Assembly (NCBI RefSeq): GCF_049276915.1
Contig: NZ_JBASXK010000031.1
Location: 10,377 to 74,376 of the forward strand
Length of the DNA: 64,000 nt
Direction: 5' to 3'
Origin: Aestuariivita sp049276915
Lineage (GTDB): Bacteria; Pseudomonadota; Alphaproteobacteria; Rhodobacterales; Rhodobacteraceae
The notes beneath the pieces were generated by a model. It searched no databases. It was given only the letters and a program-made list of their open reading frames with translations, and was not told the origin of the DNA. Both the position numbers and the translations under genes were made by a program. Numbering within the stretch: the stretch's first letter is position 1; each line of letters starts with the position of its first letter. Shown one piece after another: positions 61,927-64,000 of the stretch.

Positions 61927-64000
61927 ATGAACCTTGCAGGAAAACTGGCGGAAGAGAGGCGCGCGCGCCTTGCGGCTGAACGGTTGCTTGAACTCAAGCA
62001 GGCCGAACTGCACGCTGCGAACCGCAAACTGGGCAAACACGCGCTGGCGCTGACCCGCCGCATTGGCGCGACCGAAGCCGAAGTCGCCACCGTCCGCGAT
62101 GAGAACGAGCGGTTCAAATCGGACCTGACGATTGCCAATGAGAAGGTCGAAATCGCCGAGCGGCGTCTGTGGCTTTCCATCCAGACCATCCAGGATGGAT
62201 TCGCGTTCTTCAATGTCGATGGGCTGATGATTGGTGCCAATACGGCCTATTTGTCCGTGTTCGAAGATCTGGAAGAGGTCGGCCCCGGTGTCAGCTATGC
62301 CCGGCTTCTGCAGCTTTTGACCGATGAGGGTATCGTCAACATTGCCGATCACACCCCCGCCGATTGGCGCGCGCAGATGTTGTCGCGCTGGGAATCTGCG
62401 GCACCGGAACCGGTCGTGATCCGGCTCTGGAATGATCAATACATCAGGCTGATCGACCAGCGCGGCCATGGCGGGGACGTGGTCAGCCTTGCGTTGAACA
62501 TAACGGAAACGGTGCGCTACGAGGCCCAGCTTGAAGCCGCGCGTCACAAGGCCGAGACAGCCAATCGCGCGAAATCCGCGTTCCTTGCGAACATGAGCCA
62601 TGAGATCCGAACCCCGATGAATGGCGTTGTCGGCATGGCCGATCTGATGATGGATACGGACCTGACCGACGAGCAGCATCTTTATGTCTCGACCATCAAG
62701 AACTCGGGCGAAGCGCTGCTCGTGATCATCAATGACGTGCTGGATTACTCAAAGATCGAGGCCGAAAGACTGACCTTGCATCCCGAGCCCTTCGATCTGG
62801 AACGCTGCGTGCATGAGGTGGTGACATTGCTGCAACCGGCAGCACGCGACAAAGGGCTGATACTGGCACTGGATTGCGATCTGTTTCTTCCGGTCGAAGT
62901 GTTGGGCGATATGGGGCGCATCCGCCAGATCCTCACGAACCTTGCTGGGAATGCCGTCAAGTTCACCGAAACCGGCCATGTCCTTATCCGCCTGACGGGG
63001 GTGGCGGATCACGATGCGGGCATGGTTGATGTCCGCATCATCGTCGAAGACACCGGGATCGGCATCGCAAAGAACAAAACCAGCCACATCTTCGGAGAGT
63101 TCAATCAGGTCGAGGACGAGAAAAACCGAAAATTCGAAGGCACCGGCCTTGGGCTGGCCATCGTGAAACGCCTGGTTGACCTGATGCAGGGACAGATCTG
63201 GGTCGACTCGGACGAGGGTAAAGGTGCCTCTTTCGGGGTCAGCCTGCCCTTGCCGCTGACAGGCCCGGCGGTTGAACCTCCGGATCTGGCGGGCACGCTC
63301 AGGCGTGTTCTGATTGCCGACCCGATTGACGTGAACCGCGACGTCTTGCGCCGGCGGCTGATGCAACTGGGCCTTGAGGTCACGGCCCAAGCAAGCGGTG
63401 CCGATACGCTGGACACCCTGAAAACGCAGACGCGTTTCGACGCGATCATACTGGATGATGGCCTTCCTGACATGACGCCGAACGATCTGACCAGCGCGAT
63501 CCGCGCGGCAGGGTTCAATATCCCGGTCCTGCTTGTCTCGGGCAAGACCGCTGATGCCGGGCAGGTTTACACCAGCGTGATACCCAAGCCTCTGACCCGT
63601 GCCGCGCTGTTCTCGCATCTGGGTGCCTTGACTGCGGACGTCGCCTTGTCAAACGCCCCCGTCCCGGTGCCAACCCTGCAAGGCACGCCGCGCAAGATGC
63701 GCATTCTGGCGGCCGAGGATAACAAGACCAACCGGCTTGTGTTGGGCAAGATGCTCAAGGATCTGCAGATCGAACTGGTCTTTGCCGAGAACGGAGAAGA
63801 GGCCGTTGAAACCTTTCGGGCGTTTGAGCCCGATATGATCTTCATGGATATTTCGATGCCCCGAATGGACGGCAAGGAAGCCACGCGCCGCATCCGCGCG
63901 ATGGAACAGAAAAACGGCAGGCACACACCGATCATCGCCCTGACCGCCCATGTGATGGAAAGCGATCAGGCCGAAATACGTGAGGCAGGTGTCGACACGT
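61927..64000 (+). CDS. Hybrid sensor histidine kinase, two receiver domains (3-prime end cut by window edge)
   Basis: 691 codons are visible from ATG 61927 (GGGAGAG upstream) to the right edge, with no stop. No membrane segment is seen. Residues 1 to about 85 form a charged coiled coil. A PAS-like domain (about 85-205: LSIQTIQDGFAFFNVDGLMIG) is followed by HisKA with the phospho-histidine in FLANMSHEIRTPMNG, and an HATPase domain (NLAGNAVKFTE, VEDTGIGI, GTGLGLAIV). Two receiver domains follow: the first (RVLIADPIDVNR, ILDDGLPDM) and the second (ILAAEDNKTNR, FMDISMPRMDG), the second incomplete. An HPt domain or stop may follow outside the window. Signal unknown; a soluble, cytoplasmic sensor. 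Confidence 0.92.
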   Translation, partial: MNLAGKLAEERRARLAAERLLELKQAELHAANRKLGKHALALTRRIGATEAEVATVRDENERFKSDLTIANEKVEIAERRLWLSIQTIQDGFAFFNVDGLMIGANTAYLSVFEDLEEVGPGVSYARLLQLLTDEGIVNIADHTPADWRAQMLSRWESAAPEPVVIRLWNDQYIRLIDQRGHGGDVVSLALNITETVRYEAQLEAARHKAETANRAKSAFLANMSHEIRTPMNGVVGMADLMMDTDLTDEQHLYVSTIKNSGEALLVIINDVLDYSKIEAERLTLHPEPFDLERCVHEVVTLLQPAARDKGLILALDCDLFLPVEVLGDMGRIRQILTNLAGNAVKFTETGHVLIRLTGVADHDAGMVDVRIIVEDTGIGIAKNKTSHIFGEFNQVEDEKNRKFEGTGLGLAIVKRLVDLMQGQIWVDSDEGKGASFGVSLPLPLTGPAVEPPDLAGTLRRVLIADPIDVNRDVLRRRLMQLGLEVTAQASGADTLDTLKTQTRFDAIILDDGLPDMTPNDLTSAIRAAGFNIPVLLVSGKTADAGQVYTSVIPKPLTRAALFSHLGALTADVALSNAPVPVPTLQGTPRKMRILAAEDNKTNRLVLGKMLKDLQIELVFAENGEEAVETFRAFEPDMIFMDISMPRMDGKEATRRIRAMEQKNGRHTPIIALTAHVMESDQAEIREAGVDT

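Noticed and set aside
61864..62679. A 271-codon minus-strand frame opposite the start of the hybrid kinase
   Set aside because: The plus strand carries continuous PAS-HisKA coding sequence; the minus frame has no recognisable domain.
1..64000. Mobile elements, prophage, CRISPR, rRNA or tRNA genes
   Set aside because: No transposase, integrase, phage gene, direct repeat array or tRNA-like fold was recognised on either strand.

Overview
The window looks like a chromosomal segment of an alphaproteobacterium of the Rhodobacteraceae (Roseobacter group). This rests on gene content and style: a RpoE-ChrR sigma/anti-sigma pair of the Rhodobacter type, a TAXI-type TRAP transporter, glutathione-dependent formaldehyde oxidation (class III ADH and S-formylglutathione hydrolase), an ALDH16-type aldehyde dehydrogenase, a dnaE2 gene with an alphaproteobacterial LexA-type box, and GC-rich coding. 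I see no rRNA, tRNA, CRISPR array, insertion sequence or prophage. Genes are densely packed and many neighbours overlap by ATGA.

Region by region. 1-2.9 kb: a DUF1365 gene (cut by the left edge) and a FAD-dependent amine-oxidase-like protein, divergent from rpoE-chrR, with two tandem RpoE-type promoters on one strand and a near-match on the other. 2.9-8.5 kb: a purine/ureide catabolism operon on the minus strand (allantoinase-OHCU decarboxylase fusion, ureidoglycine aminohydrolase, ureidoglycolate lyase, a MmgE/PrpD protein, a glyoxylate-reductase-like dehydrogenase), with 5-hydroxyisourate hydrolase divergent. 8.6-13.2 kb: deoC, ALDH16 and class III alcohol dehydrogenase. 13.3-19.5 kb: a NYN-domain gene, a TetR regulator divergent from an AEC transporter, then a five-gene coupled operon led by S-formylglutathione hydrolase. 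19.6-22.9 kb: zapE and convergent accD-folC. 23-27 kb: a CPBP membrane protease and a 1,034-residue ABC-like protein whose ATPase motifs are all degenerate and which carries a cyclic-nucleotide-binding domain. 27.3-30.9 kb: ilvD, an overlapping lipoprotein gene and two poorly known genes. 30.9-33.7 kb: TAXI-TRAP transporter. 34-38 kb: gpmI-envC-ctpA. 38.1-46.5 kb: a C-terminally short dnaE2, an ABC ATPase, a zinc-finger protein, polA and a THUMP methyltransferase. 46.6-54.3 kb: DUF2798 and DUF1285 genes and a MoxR/DUF58/BatA-DUF4159/VWA operon. 54.3-61.7 kb: pbpC with a bacterial alpha-2-macroglobulin. 61.9 kb to the right edge: a cytoplasmic hybrid histidine kinase, cut off.

How the genes work together: the first block is a singlet-oxygen/membrane-lipid stress module. 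The second turns 5-hydroxyisourate into glyoxylate, although uricase and the allantoate-hydrolysing step are not in the window. DeoC releases acetaldehyde that the adjacent ALDH16 could oxidise. AdhI and FghA form the formaldehyde pathway. CtpA/EnvC, PBP1C/alpha-2-macroglobulin and the MoxR operon concern the cell envelope. The most unusual item is the catalytically degenerate ABC/cNMP protein coupled to a CPBP protease. Next are the truncated orphan dnaE2, the RpoE promoter arrangement, and a small intergenic repeat family that flanks polA in inverted orientation.
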